47,689 nucleotides of DNA from Thermoplasmata archaeon (lineage in GTDB: Archaea > Thermoplasmatota > E2 > UBA202 > JdFR-43), in contig JAGGZK010000044.1 in NCBI GenBank assembly GCA_021162065.1, positions 1 through 47,689 of the forward strand. The letters are read 5' to 3'. Below are positions 8,414 through 16,262 of the stretch, piece after piece. Position numbers and translations under genes: made by a program. Every line of letters begins with the position of its first letter. Position 1 is the stretch's first letter. The notes beneath the pieces are model-generated. The model was given only the letters and a program-made list of their open reading frames with translations, did not search any database and was not told the origin of the DNA.

Positions 8414-8536
8414 GCCGCCGTAGCTTAGCCCGGTAGAGCGTCTGACTCGTAAAGAGCCCCTTTGGAAAAGGGGCTTCACACCCAAAGAGGCGCTCGGGCA
8501 ATCAGAAGGTCGGGGGTTCAAATCCCCCCGGCGGCT
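8414..8536 (+). tRNA. tRNA-Thr (anticodon CGT), interrupted by a 49-nt intron
   Basis: The parts fold cleanly: acceptor GCCGCCG (8414-8420) pairs with CGGCGGC (8529-8535); the D arm is at 8423-8439; the anticodon stem TCTGA (8441-8445) pairs with TCAGA (8502-8506); the anticodon loop is CT-CGT-A-[intron]-A; the T arm GGGGG-TTCAAAT-CCCCC spans 8512-8528. The discriminator is T8536 and no CCA is encoded. The anticodon CGT reads ACG codons. The intron sits at the canonical 37/38 position, so mature tRNA requires the archaeal splicing endonuclease and ligase. Confidence 0.96.
8452..8500 (+). other. tRNA-Thr intron with bulge-helix-bulge and internal hairpin
   Basis: The splice sites fit a bulge-helix-bulge. 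The four-pair central helix joins CTCG (8446-8449) with CGGG (8495-8498), including one U-G pair. The 3-nt bulges are TA|A (8450-8452) and CA|A (8499-8501), with cleavage after the second base of each. Inside the intron, AGCCCCTTT (8455-8463) pairs perfectly with AAAGGGGCT (8467-8475) across a 3-nt loop, a 9-bp hairpin with no obvious role in splicing. Confidence 0.85.
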
Positions 8537-8617
8537 CTTGATATGCAATTATTATGATAATTGAGAAGAATTTACTGGTTGCTGCTGAAGATATGGAGAC
8601 CAATATTTTCATAATCT

Positions 8618-8884
8618 TTACAAAAATTCATAATATTTTCTGAGTAAATCCCTTATCATTATTCTCTTTGCAGGATTAATAAAAACAGCATCTCCATGGT
8701 TTGTTGGCTTCATAATTAAAATGCCTTCCCTTACCAATTCCTTTATATCTCTTCTAAACTCATCCAGTTTATCTCTTGGAAAACCTCTCAGAACATTATC
8801 TATAAGCATGTGCCCTCTTCCAAAGCACCTGTTTCTCCATAGCTTGTAAAGAATGTCTAATTTCGTAGAGCTCAGGTGCATCAT
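8618..8884 (-). CDS. Small winged-helix-like protein, 88 residues
   Basis: I do not recognise a named family. The 88-residue sequence has helices and a predicted wing (LDEFRRDIKELVREGILIMKP followed by DAVFINPAKR) typical of small archaeal transcription regulators, with a basic N-terminal half. Two adjacent ATGs (8884 and 8881) could be the start. A TATA-like ATTTATAAAT at about 8900-8909 serves this strand. The DNA from about 8540 to 9460 is clearly richer in A+T than the flanking core genes, and the gene lies just after a tRNA gene, so acquisition by transfer is plausible but unproven; I see no integrase or duplicated tRNA end. Confidence 0.65.
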   Translation of the reverse strand: MMHLSSTKLDILYKLWRNRCFGRGHMLIDNVLRGFPRDKLDEFRRDIKELVREGILIMKPTNHGDAVFINPAKRIMIRDLLRKYYEFL

Positions 8885-8966
8885 TCATGAATCCAGACAT
8901 ATTTATAAATGATACAGTTAACAATAGAGCATTTACTCGATTGTAAATTTATTGAACAACATTGTA

Positions 8967-8978
8967 AAATATATATAC
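8967..8978 (+). promoter_or_regulatory. TATA-box promoter of the 9012 winged-helix gene
   Basis: AAAATATATATA lies about 35-45 nt before the ATG at 9012, and a GAGCGAGG stretch between them may serve as the ribosome binding site. The 8885-9011 interval is a divergent promoter region between two small regulator genes and may contain operators for either. Confidence 0.4.
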
Positions 8979-9011
8979 TACTTTTGTATTTTTGAGCGAG
9001 GATAAGATAAA

Positions 9012-9317
9012 ATGTTTAAGGAAATATTTGGAAACAGTCCACAAACAAAAATATTGGACTTTTTAGGGGACCATCCCAACTATGATTATAACATCAGCGA
9101 TTTGGCAGAATATGCCGGGGTTAGCAGACCCACTCTCTACAAAATCATTCCTGAGATGATAGAAAAGGGGCTGATTATTGAGACAAGAAAAATTGGAAAA
9201 TCCAAAATGTATAAACTCAATACAAAAAACGAAATTGTTAAGGTTATTCTGAAATTCGATTTTGAGATTTCAACCGCTATTGCCAAACAGGAAGAAGAGG
9301 AATTTGTTGTAGTATGA
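9012..9317 (+). CDS. Winged helix-turn-helix transcriptional regulator, 101 residues
   Basis: This is a single-domain DNA-binding protein. Residues about 15-75 form a winged helix: ILDFLGDHPNYDYNISDLAEYAGVSRPTLYKIIPEMIEKGLI, with the recognition helix SRPTLYKII, then the wing around IGKSKMYKLNTKN. The last 25 residues are a helix with an acidic tail (KQEEEEFVVV). The N-terminal FKEIFGNSPQTKILDFL is typical of archaeal MarR/ArsR-like wHTH proteins. It is divergent from the other small wHTH gene at 8884, so one may regulate both. The ligand is unknown. Confidence 0.85.
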   Translation: MFKEIFGNSPQTKILDFLGDHPNYDYNISDLAEYAGVSRPTLYKIIPEMIEKGLIIETRKIGKSKMYKLNTKNEIVKVILKFDFEISTAIAKQEEEEFVVV

Positions 9318-9461
9318 TATCTTCCTTGCATATACACCTTCAATATCGGCTCCACATTATAACCAGCCCTGGATACCTTGACTTTTGAAATGATTTACTC
9401 GAATACCTTATCCACTCTGAGAATTTGACCTAAAAATGTATAATCATGCAATAGATTTCAT

Positions 9462-10808
9462 CTATGGCTCCTCCAGAAGTTTGAACAGATTGAAGTAATG
9501 GTAGGGCGTGTCAAAGGCGATTTTATCTTTTTCAGCGAAACTCACAACAATGTCACCCGTCGCAGGGCATGCAACCCACATGTTCCAGGCTCTGTTGAAA
9601 CTTGTTCCTTCGGCCAGTTTTATTAAAATTTTGAGTACTACATCTGTATCTCCAGCATATGTTCTCTGGAACCATTCCATGGAGGAGTTCAGGTCTATAG
9701 AGCCGTAATTTTTCTCTATTTCTTCACTCACTGCCTTATAACTCCTCCATATCACAAAGAAGGGGTCATTTTCAGTGAATATCCTTATGAAACCCTTTAT
9801 GCCAGAGGGATCGTAACATCTGCGCTGCGTTGCCGCAATTTCAGGAGCGATAAAGAAATTGGTTCTTCTCACCACATCCTTAAGTTCCCAGAAGGGATGC
9901 GTTGCCTCTATGGCATCGTTCCATGTGCCAACGTATGAATGGTTTGCCGTCGTTTCCACCGCATACCCAACAGGAATTTTGGAATCGGAGACAATAAAAT
10001 TCCATCCGGCAGTTCTGTTTGTTATTAAATATTCAACAGCCTCCTCTATACCTGCAGCATGGTCCAGCACCATCTGAACTCTAAAGACGGCGGGGATGCC
10101 ATGAAGCGTTGTATCGTTGCTCCAGCATGTTTGCATGCCAACAGCAATACCTTTCTCATTGAATCCCCCACCGCCGTGCAGGGAGCCGGCAACAGATGGA
10201 GTTACGGAGGCATAGCCATTTGCTGGTTTTCTGACTATTAAAACGGCGTTTTCATGCACATATTTTCCAGTTACAGGGTCGCGCATGTTCATGGGCAGGT
10301 CGAAACTCCTGAACTGGTAGAGTTTTCCGTCCTTGGTAGCGTTGCCCCAGGCAGCAATGCCAAAGCAGCTCATCCCCCACGTTATCACTGACATATATGC
10401 CGCCACCACATTCTCAAATTTCAATCCTGCTCCATCCGCAATGCCATGCAGCTCCTCCACATACTCCTGGGGAATGTAATCTTTGGTCATATTCCACATT
10501 TCCAGAAGGGCGTCGTACGGAAGATAGCTGTCGTTCAGAAATGCCCTTAAATCTTCCTTAGTTTCATTCCTCAGCAGAAAGCCGTGCTGATACCCCATCT
10601 CATAGTTGGAACCACTTATATGAAGAATTTTTATTCCATCCCTTTCCTCCAGCCACCCTCCATTAAGGAGAGAGTCGGATGGAGCATAACAAATGCTCTC
10701 CTCTGTAATCCTCCCCGTTTTTACCTGGATTCCGGTGAGAGGTATAAAAAGCAGTACAGCAAGGAGCAGGGCTATTGCCTTTTTCCTTACATTCATCGTA
10801 AAAGGCAT
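9462..10808 (-). CDS. Secreted C45-family (acyltransferase-like) Ntn hydrolase
   Basis: This is a 448-residue exported protein. The signal peptide is VRKKAIALLLAVLLFIPLTG (residues about 7-26). After that comes the C45/penicillin-V-acylase-like pattern: GSNYEMGYQHG (67-76), then SCFGIAAWG, where Cys148 is the probable N-terminal nucleophile freed by autocleavage, then a DGKLYQFRSFD strand. Family members cleave amide bonds in small peptides, acylated amino acids or beta-lactams; C45 relatives in archaea are mostly uncharacterised. The exact start may be M1 or M5 (10796). Neighbours are unrelated. Assignment to the superfamily is good; the substrate is not predictable. Confidence 0.82.
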   Translation of the reverse strand: MPFTMNVRKKAIALLLAVLLFIPLTGIQVKTGRITEESICYAPSDSLLNGGWLEERDGIKILHISGSNYEMGYQHGFLLRNETKEDLRAFLNDSYLPYDALLEMWNMTKDYIPQEYVEELHGIADGAGLKFENVVAAYMSVITWGMSCFGIAAWGNATKDGKLYQFRSFDLPMNMRDPVTGKYVHENAVLIVRKPANGYASVTPSVAGSLHGGGGFNEKGIAVGMQTCWSNDTTLHGIPAVFRVQMVLDHAAGIEEAVEYLITNRTAGWNFIVSDSKIPVGYAVETTANHSYVGTWNDAIEATHPFWELKDVVRRTNFFIAPEIAATQRRCYDPSGIKGFIRIFTENDPFFVIWRSYKAVSEEIEKNYGSIDLNSSMEWFQRTYAGDTDVVLKILIKLAEGTSFNRAWNMWVACPATGDIVVSFAEKDKIAFDTPYHYFNLFKLLEEP

Positions 10809-10872
10809 AGGGCTGCATTATTTAATTTTTTCACAATCAAAATCATTTTATTCCATCTCCACAATAATCATT

Positions 10873-11694
10873 ATGAAAGTCATCGATGGCAGAGCCATAG
10901 CAGGGGAGATGGAGGAAGAGATTGGGGAAAAGGCAAAGGGGAAAAAAATAAAGATTGCCACCGTCGTCATTGAAGGAAACAGCGAATCATGGCTTTTTGC
11001 CAGATTGAAGGATAAGGCATGCAAAAGAGTGGGCATTGAGCATGAAATTATAGGGCTGGAAAATGTTTCACAGGAAAGGGCAGAGGAGGAAATTAAAAAA
11101 TTGAGTGAGGATGAAACCATAACGGGCATAAACATTCAACTGCCGCTCCCTCCTTCCATCGATTACAATTCCTTGGTAAAAAAGATTGATGTTAGGAAGG
11201 ATATAGAGGGAATGCATCCCTCCAACCTCGGAAATTTAATGCTCGGGAGGGAGGATATGATACCCTGCACCCCCAAAGCAGTGCTGAAGATTCTTGAGCA
11301 TGAGGGAATAGAATTGAAAGGCAAAAACGTGGTGATAATAAACCACAGCAACATAATAGGAAAGCCCCTCGCCATTCTCCTCCTGAATAGAAATTCAACC
11401 GTCTCCGTATGCCATGTTTACACTCAAAACCTGCAAGATTACACCAGAAAGGCGGAGATACTCATAACCGCCACAGGGGTGAAGGGCCTCATAAAGGGAG
11501 AAGATGTGAGCGAGGGTTGCATAATAGTGGATGCGGGCATAAAGGAGGAGAATGGAAGAGTATATGGAGATGTGGACAAAAGTGCCGCAGAAAAGGCAAG
11601 GGCGATAACGCCCGTGCCGGGAGGCGTCGGCCCCGTCACCATTGCGTCAATGCTGGACAATGCCGTAATTGCATATGAAAAACTTCATAAATAG
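10873..11694 (+). CDS. folD: Bifunctional methylenetetrahydrofolate dehydrogenase/cyclohydrolase (FolD)
   Basis: This 273-residue protein interconverts 5,10-methylene-, methenyl- and 10-formyl-tetrahydrofolate in one-carbon metabolism. Signatures: the INIQLPLPPSID strand, KDIEGMHPSNLGNL, PCTPKAVLKIL, the dinucleotide-binding NHSNIIGKPLA region, and the C-terminal TPVPGGVGPVTIASML. I take the ATG at 10873 (MKVIDGRAIAG) because the family begins there; the codons upstream of it look like leader DNA. In the active-site helix the usual YxxxK is F42-x-x-x-K46: the catalytic Lys is kept and the conserved Tyr is Phe. The M50 protease gene follows 17 nt later and may be co-transcribed. Confidence 0.95.
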   Translation: MKVIDGRAIAGEMEEEIGEKAKGKKIKIATVVIEGNSESWLFARLKDKACKRVGIEHEIIGLENVSQERAEEEIKKLSEDETITGINIQLPLPPSIDYNSLVKKIDVRKDIEGMHPSNLGNLMLGREDMIPCTPKAVLKILEHEGIELKGKNVVIINHSNIIGKPLAILLLNRNSTVSVCHVYTQNLQDYTRKAEILITATGVKGLIKGEDVSEGCIIVDAGIKEENGRVYGDVDKSAAEKARAITPVPGGVGPVTIASMLDNAVIAYEKLHK

Positions 11695-11711
11695 GGAGGG
11701 CTTCATTCACC

Positions 11712-12350
11712 ATGGAGAGAAAGGTGTACTACTCATTTCATGACATTCCCTTCAACAGCTATGGTTATGGTAGCGCAGGCATAAGATTTACAAAAAGAGA
11801 GTTAAATGAACTCATCATTTCTGTTCTCGTCCTCTCTCTCGCCTTTTCCATAGCCATGTCCCCTTCTCTTTTAAAAGTGCCGATGATTTTCCCCCTTGCC
11901 TTCCTTGCCGTTGTTACCGCCTTTGCATTTCATGAAATATCCCACAAATATGCGGGGATGAAATTCGGCTACTGGTCGGAATACAGGATGTTCCCCCAGG
12001 GTTTGCTTTTTGCCCTCCTCCTCAGTTTCATTGGCTTTGTCTTCGCCGCCCCCGGAGCGGTAATGATATATGGCAGCCCCTCAAGGGAAGAAAATGGCAT
12101 TATATCGGCGGCAGGCCCGGGTGCCAACATGATTATCGCCTCCCTCTTCCTTGCTGCCTCTCCTTTCACCACCGGCATTGTGGGCAGCGCCGTATCCTTC
12201 ATCGCCTCCATAAATGCATTCCTTGCGTTCTTCAATTTGATTCCACTTGGCCCCCTTGACGGGAGAAAAATCTTTTCATGGAATATCGGAATATGGGCGG
12301 GAATGATTGCGGTGAGTGTCATATTGCTGCTGGCGTCCAGCATCTGGTGA
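11712..12350 (+). CDS. M50-family (site-2 protease-like) membrane metalloprotease
   Basis: This 212-residue integral membrane protein has about five or six hydrophobic segments. The zinc-binding HExxH motif is in FAFHEISHKYAGMKFGYW, and the third ligand region is NLIPLGPLDGRKIF (the NPxPxxPLDG-type motif of site-2 proteases). A GxxAN-like AAGPGANMIIA segment, also typical of the family, is present. There is no PDZ or CBS domain. Such proteases cut transmembrane segments of regulatory proteins; the substrate here is unknown. The gene lies between folD and mevalonate kinase on the same strand. Confidence 0.9.
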   Translation: MERKVYYSFHDIPFNSYGYGSAGIRFTKRELNELIISVLVLSLAFSIAMSPSLLKVPMIFPLAFLAVVTAFAFHEISHKYAGMKFGYWSEYRMFPQGLLFALLLSFIGFVFAAPGAVMIYGSPSREENGIISAAGPGANMIIASLFLAASPFTTGIVGSAVSFIASINAFLAFFNLIPLGPLDGRKIFSWNIGIWAGMIAVSVILLLASSIW

Positions 12351-12352
12351 AA

Positions 12353-12361
12353 ATTTATATA
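12353..12361 (+). promoter_or_regulatory. TATA-box promoter of mevalonate kinase
   Basis: ATTTATATA lies 20-28 nt before the ATG at 12381, immediately after the stop of the M50 protease gene, suggesting a separate leaderless transcript. Confidence 0.5.
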
Positions 12362-12380
12362 GCGTGCAGAAATTCAAATC

Positions 12381-13295
12381 ATGGGAACCGGACATGGTTA
12401 TGGCAAGGTGATTCTGTTCAACGAGCATTTTGTGGTTTACGGCATCCCCGCCATCGCTTCCGCCATAGATAGAAAAACGGTAGCAGAGGTGAAAAGATGC
12501 GAGGGCGAGGGCTTCATTCTTCATGACAACAGAGAAGCAACTCCCGGCTACAAGGAGGACAAGGCGGAGCAGCAGCGCGAATCCATAGAGAGAATAAAGA
12601 AAGCAATGGGGATAACGGATTGCATAGAGATATGGCTCCATGGCGATTTGAGGGCGGCGAGTGGCGTGGGAGCGAGTGCCGCAAGCTGTGCCGCCATCGC
12701 AAGAGCCATAGCAGATGAGTTTTCTCTTTCCTTCAGCGACGAGGAAATAAACAACTTTGCCTATGAGGGGGAGAAGGCATACCATGGCAACCCCTCCGGC
12801 ATCGACAACACCTGTGCAACCTTCGGCGGGCTTGTGTGGTTTGTTAAGGGCAAGGGTATGGAGAGATTGTCCCCTCCGCAGCCGGTGGAGATAGTGATGG
12901 GCGATACTGGTAAAGTAGCGAATACAAAAAAGGCAGTGGAGGGAGTTAAGGAGAGGAGGGAAAAGTACCGGGAGAGATATGACGAAATATTTAAGGAGGC
13001 GGAGAAACTTGCCCATGAGGCGAGAGATGTCCTTTTAAGAGGGGATTGGGAAAAGGTGGGAGAATTGATGAACAGAAACCACAAACTTCTGCAGGAGATA
13101 GAGGTATCCAGCCCGGAACTTGATCATCTTGTGGAGGTGGCGATGGAGAACGGGGCATATGGAGCAAAGATGACAGGCGGTGGCCTGGGTGGCTACATGG
13201 TGGCATTAACCCCTGGCAAGGAATTGCAGGAAAAGGTGGCGAGGGCAATAGAAAAAGAAGGCTTCTATGCATTGAGGACAAGAATAGGGATATAA
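12381..13295 (+). CDS. mvk: Mevalonate kinase (GHMP family)
   Basis: This 304-residue GHMP kinase phosphorylates mevalonate to 5-phosphomevalonate in isoprenoid synthesis, which supplies archaeal lipids. Motif 1 is GYGKVILFNEHFVVYG with the catalytic-site Lys, motif 2 is the ATP-binding ASGVGASAAS, the catalytic Asp is in NPSGIDNTCATFGG, and motif 3 is AKMTGGGLGG. The pattern (GKVILxxEHxVVxG, NPSGIDN) is that of classical mevalonate 5-kinase, not of the Thermoplasma mevalonate-3-kinase, which belongs to the decarboxylase-like branch. That is notable if the host is a Thermoplasmatota member. A close TATA box supports the chosen start. Confidence 0.93.
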   Translation: MGTGHGYGKVILFNEHFVVYGIPAIASAIDRKTVAEVKRCEGEGFILHDNREATPGYKEDKAEQQRESIERIKKAMGITDCIEIWLHGDLRAASGVGASAASCAAIARAIADEFSLSFSDEEINNFAYEGEKAYHGNPSGIDNTCATFGGLVWFVKGKGMERLSPPQPVEIVMGDTGKVANTKKAVEGVKERREKYRERYDEIFKEAEKLAHEARDVLLRGDWEKVGELMNRNHKLLQEIEVSSPELDHLVEVAMENGAYGAKMTGGGLGGYMVALTPGKELQEKVARAIEKEGFYALRTRIGI

Positions 13296-13301
13296 CACAA
13301 C

Positions 13302-13316
13302 CCTCCTTTTTCTTTT
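13302..13316 (+). terminator. Oligo-T terminator after mevalonate kinase
   Basis: A pyrimidine-rich run (CCTCCTTTTTCTTTT) follows the mvk stop within 10-20 nt. Archaeal RNA polymerase terminates at such T-rich tracts without needing a hairpin. It separates mvk from the restriction-modification cassette. Confidence 0.4.
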
Positions 13317-13372
13317 CTGCCATAAGAGTTTAAATAGGTAAATCCATATAAAATTGAAGGAGATAATTGGAA

Positions 13373-14149
13373 ATGATGTCCTCAGAAACCAGCATGATAG
13401 GGAAATTTAAACTTGATGATATTTATTGTGGGGACTCACTAAAGTTAATGAAAGAGATACCTCCCGCTACGATAGATTTAATTGTGACTGATCCTCCTTT
13501 TGCTATAGATTTTAAAGCAAAAAGAAATAATTACAATAGAACCCAAGAAAGAGTTCTGGAGGGTTATAACGAAATTCCAAAAGAAAAATACTATGAATTC
13601 AGTGTGGAATGGATGAAAGAAGCATATCGCATCCTCAAAAAAACAGGGAGTATGTATGTTTTTTCAGGATGGACAAACCTTAAAGATATTTTGAATGCTC
13701 TTGATGATGTGGGGTTTATTACAATAAATCATTTGATATGGAAATACCAATTTGGGGTTTTCACTAAAAGAAAATATGTTACCAGCCATTACCACATTTT
13801 ATTTGTGGTAAAGGATGAAAAGGAATACAAATTTAACAAGATTGAACATTATCCTGAAGATGTGTGGATAATCAACAGAGAATACTGGACAGGGAAAATC
13901 AAAACACCTACTAAATTACCTGTTGAGCTGGTGAAAAAAATTCTTCTGTTTAGCAGCAATGAAGGAGATATTGTATTTGATCCCTTCATAGGTTCTGGAA
14001 CAGTTGCGGTGGTTGCCAAAATGCTTGGCAGACATTATCTCGGATTTGAGATAGTTCCGGACTATTGTGAGTTTGCAAAACAGCGACTTTCCAACATCCA
14101 GATGAGCCTATTCAGCTACATAAATGGTAAAAATTTCAGAGGTGAATGA
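13373..14149 (+). CDS. Site-specific DNA methyltransferase, beta class (N6-adenine or N4-cytosine)
   Basis: The catalytic motif IV DLIVTDPPF comes early (about residue 40) and the SAM-binding motif I DPFIGSGTVAVVA comes late, with motif X-like LGFEIVPDYCEFAKQRL after it; this order defines the beta class. DPPF suggests amino-methylation of adenine (or N4-cytosine). I prefer the ATG at 13373, 9-10 nt after a GGAG ribosome binding site; an in-frame TTG at 13367 is only about 4 nt from it. The gene is followed by a probable endonuclease gene with a 1-nt gap. Both are A+T-rich compared with the neighbouring mvk and transporter genes, which suggests horizontal transfer. The target sequence cannot be read from the protein. 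Confidence 0.93.
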   Translation: MMSSETSMIGKFKLDDIYCGDSLKLMKEIPPATIDLIVTDPPFAIDFKAKRNNYNRTQERVLEGYNEIPKEKYYEFSVEWMKEAYRILKKTGSMYVFSGWTNLKDILNALDDVGFITINHLIWKYQFGVFTKRKYVTSHYHILFVVKDEKEYKFNKIEHYPEDVWIINREYWTGKIKTPTKLPVELVKKILLFSSNEGDIVFDPFIGSGTVAVVAKMLGRHYLGFEIVPDYCEFAKQRLSNIQMSLFSYINGKNFRGE

Positions 14150-14150
14150 C

Positions 14151-14759
14151 ATGTATGAAAAAGCAAGAGAAATTTTTAAGCAAATTAAGAAAGAGATAGA
14201 AAGCAAAAAATTTCAGTATAATGTCTCAGAATTCGAAAAGGCGATTCAGAAACTTGTGGGAGAGTATGACACAGCAAACTGGGAAAACAGGTTTGTAGTT
14301 GGTGGTGCATTGGAAGTTTTATTCTGTGCATTGCTTAATTCTATGAAATTTGAGTGTAAATGGCTAAAAGAAGCAAGATATGATATTGAGATTAACAATG
14401 TTAAATTTTCTCTAAAAAGCAATTTTACAGGGGGCGGGGATATCAGATTGGTTAATATTCTGGGTGACAAAAAGGCTATCTGGGATGAACCAACATTATT
14501 TTTTATAGGCGATGTAGGGATATGCTATGCTGACCCTTCCATGGGTTTACCAACAAAACATACAAGTGATGCTCTCATTGTTAAAACAAAAGATATAAAA
14601 GAAATGGTAGGAGAAAATGATGAGTGGCTCATTTCTCTTTCTATCCCCAGAAAACCAACCAATTCTGCCAAAATTAAAACGGCCAGCTTTGATGTGGCAA
14701 AATCCATCTTGGAAGAAATCAACAGCAGGTATCTAAGAAAACATTTACCTCAAATATAA
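14151..14759 (+). CDS. Probable type II restriction endonuclease paired with the methyltransferase
   Basis: This 202-residue protein is not one I can name, but its place one base after a modification methyltransferase and its size argue for the cognate restriction enzyme. A candidate PD-(D/E)xK-type core is EARYDIEINNVKFSLKSNF: an acidic residue, then a beta strand ending in S-L-K, where Ser replaces the usual Glu/Asp. The start is the ATG at 14151, 5 nt after a strong GAGGTGA ribosome binding site; the in-frame codons from 14124 overlap the methyltransferase and lack such a site. The cleavage sequence is unknown, and a restriction-modification function is inference from context. Confidence 0.75.
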   Translation: MYEKAREIFKQIKKEIESKKFQYNVSEFEKAIQKLVGEYDTANWENRFVVGGALEVLFCALLNSMKFECKWLKEARYDIEINNVKFSLKSNFTGGGDIRLVNILGDKKAIWDEPTLFFIGDVGICYADPSMGLPTKHTSDALIVKTKDIKEMVGENDEWLISLSIPRKPTNSAKIKTASFDVAKSILEEINSRYLRKHLPQI

Positions 14760-14831
14760 CTTTAGCATTTCAAAATTAGCAATCATTAAAAAACCTCATG
14801 GTATTATGCTCAATTGCCGAGAGGGGAAAAA

Positions 14832-16262
14832 ATGAGCGGGAAAATAGAGTTTCCGGAACCCGATGAAGTGCTGACGGCAAAGCCATCCATTAAAAAATAT
14901 CTTCGCTACCTGCTGTTTTTTGGGCCAGGAGCCATAATAGCATCTGTCACCATAGGGCAGGGGCAGCTCATTCTTGGGCCGCAAATAGGGGCATGGGCAG
15001 GTTATAAACTACTGTGGCTCATCACCATCAGTTTTGCCTCATACCTCATAGCATATATGGGGGCGAGGTTCATGCTCCTCTCCGGCATAAGCGTTATAGA
15101 CCTCTTCGCCATAAAAACCAGGAAGGGCTTCCTCAACTGGATTTTTATCATCATTATTCTAATATTCCTTCCCCTCTTTGTTGCCGCCATAGTGACAACG
15201 TTGGGACAATCCATGGCATGGATTTTTGGCGTCGGCCATTACCTCATTTGGGGCATAGCCACCTGCGTCTTCGCCGCCATACTGGCGATAGTTGGACGCT
15301 ATCGTGTCATAGAATTCTCCCAGGCGATATTTGTGGCGGTGCTGGGCATAGGGGCAATAGTTTCGGTTGCCATGATAAAGCCGGATTTGATGGATATAAT
15401 ACCCAACTATTTCATGATAGGAAACACTCCCTCATATCCGAGCTGGGTGACAGCGGAATATCCCTCGCTGGCGGAAAAACCTGTGCCTCTGCTCATGCTG
15501 GGATATCTCGGCACTCTCACCGTTTCCCTTGTAACCCTTGTGGGGTATCTTGGATGGGTGAAGGTGAAGAAATGGGGCATATTTAAAGAAAAGGAGAATC
15601 CGGATGCGTTCTCCCACGAGCTTCTTGAGAGATTCAAAAAAACGGGAAAGATAGACTATCTGCCCGATGATGAAAAGGAGGTGAAAAAGGCGAAGATACT
15701 TCTCAAACCCCTCCTGCTGGACTTGATGCTCTCATTCATAATAGTGGCTATCGTCTCCTCCGCCTACATGATAGCAGGAGCAAAACTTCTTGGACATAAT
15801 ATACCCTCCGATATAAATTTGCTGAGGGAGCAGGCGGTGATTTTCTCCAGCATAGCGGAATGGCTCAGGCCCCTGTATCAGTTGAGCGTGTTTTTTGCAT
15901 TATTTGGCACCGTATATGGCGGCTTTGAGGCGGTTTCAAGAATGGTCTACGAAACCGGCAAGGATTTGAGCAGGAGAATAGAGAGGGTGGAATACAGGAA
16001 ATTTATGTTCTACATGATGATTTACATGCTCGCCACCGGCATCCCTCTTGCCATCCTTGGCTATTACGGCCTGTCCATAATACTAATGCTCAGCATAACC
16101 CTGCTGTTCATAGGAGTAGTGGGCGTCGTCATATATGGCATAGGAACCGTATATCTGGGGAGAAAATATCTGCCCGAGAAATACAGAATGGGGAAGATAT
16201 GGTATGCCATCACCATTCTCTTCCTCCTTCTCTTCGTCGTCCCGTTCTTCTGCTTCATCTGA
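14832..16262 (+). CDS. NRAMP-like membrane transporter lacking the DPGN metal motif
   Basis: This membrane protein has about 11 hydrophobic segments and the overall look of the NRAMP (MntH, COG1914) fold, starting with FFGPGAIIASVTIGQGQLILGPQ in TM1. In metal-importing NRAMPs the TM1 loop contains DPGN and TM6 contains MPH. Here the first reads ASVTIGQG and I see no MPH-like motif, so substrate and mechanism may differ from Mn/Fe import, as in known NRAMP-related outgroups. A charged cytoplasmic stretch (about 250-290) interrupts the helices. I take the ATG at 14832, with GAGGGG upstream; an in-frame TTG lies at 14814. It converges with thiI, overlapping by 8 nt. Confidence 0.82.
   Translation: MSGKIEFPEPDEVLTAKPSIKKYLRYLLFFGPGAIIASVTIGQGQLILGPQIGAWAGYKLLWLITISFASYLIAYMGARFMLLSGISVIDLFAIKTRKGFLNWIFIIIILIFLPLFVAAIVTTLGQSMAWIFGVGHYLIWGIATCVFAAILAIVGRYRVIEFSQAIFVAVLGIGAIVSVAMIKPDLMDIIPNYFMIGNTPSYPSWVTAEYPSLAEKPVPLLMLGYLGTLTVSLVTLVGYLGWVKVKKWGIFKEKENPDAFSHELLERFKKTGKIDYLPDDEKEVKKAKILLKPLLLDLMLSFIIVAIVSSAYMIAGAKLLGHNIPSDINLLREQAVIFSSIAEWLRPLYQLSVFFALFGTVYGGFEAVSRMVYETGKDLSRRIERVEYRKFMFYMMIYMLATGIPLAILGYYGLSIILMLSITLLFIGVVGVVIYGIGTVYLGRKYLPEKYRMGKIWYAITILFLLLFVVPFFCFI

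Noticed and set aside
8414-9461. An integrated element with attachment sites after tRNA-Thr.
   Set aside because: I found no duplicated tRNA end, integrase gene or flanking direct repeat; only composition and position hint at acquisition.
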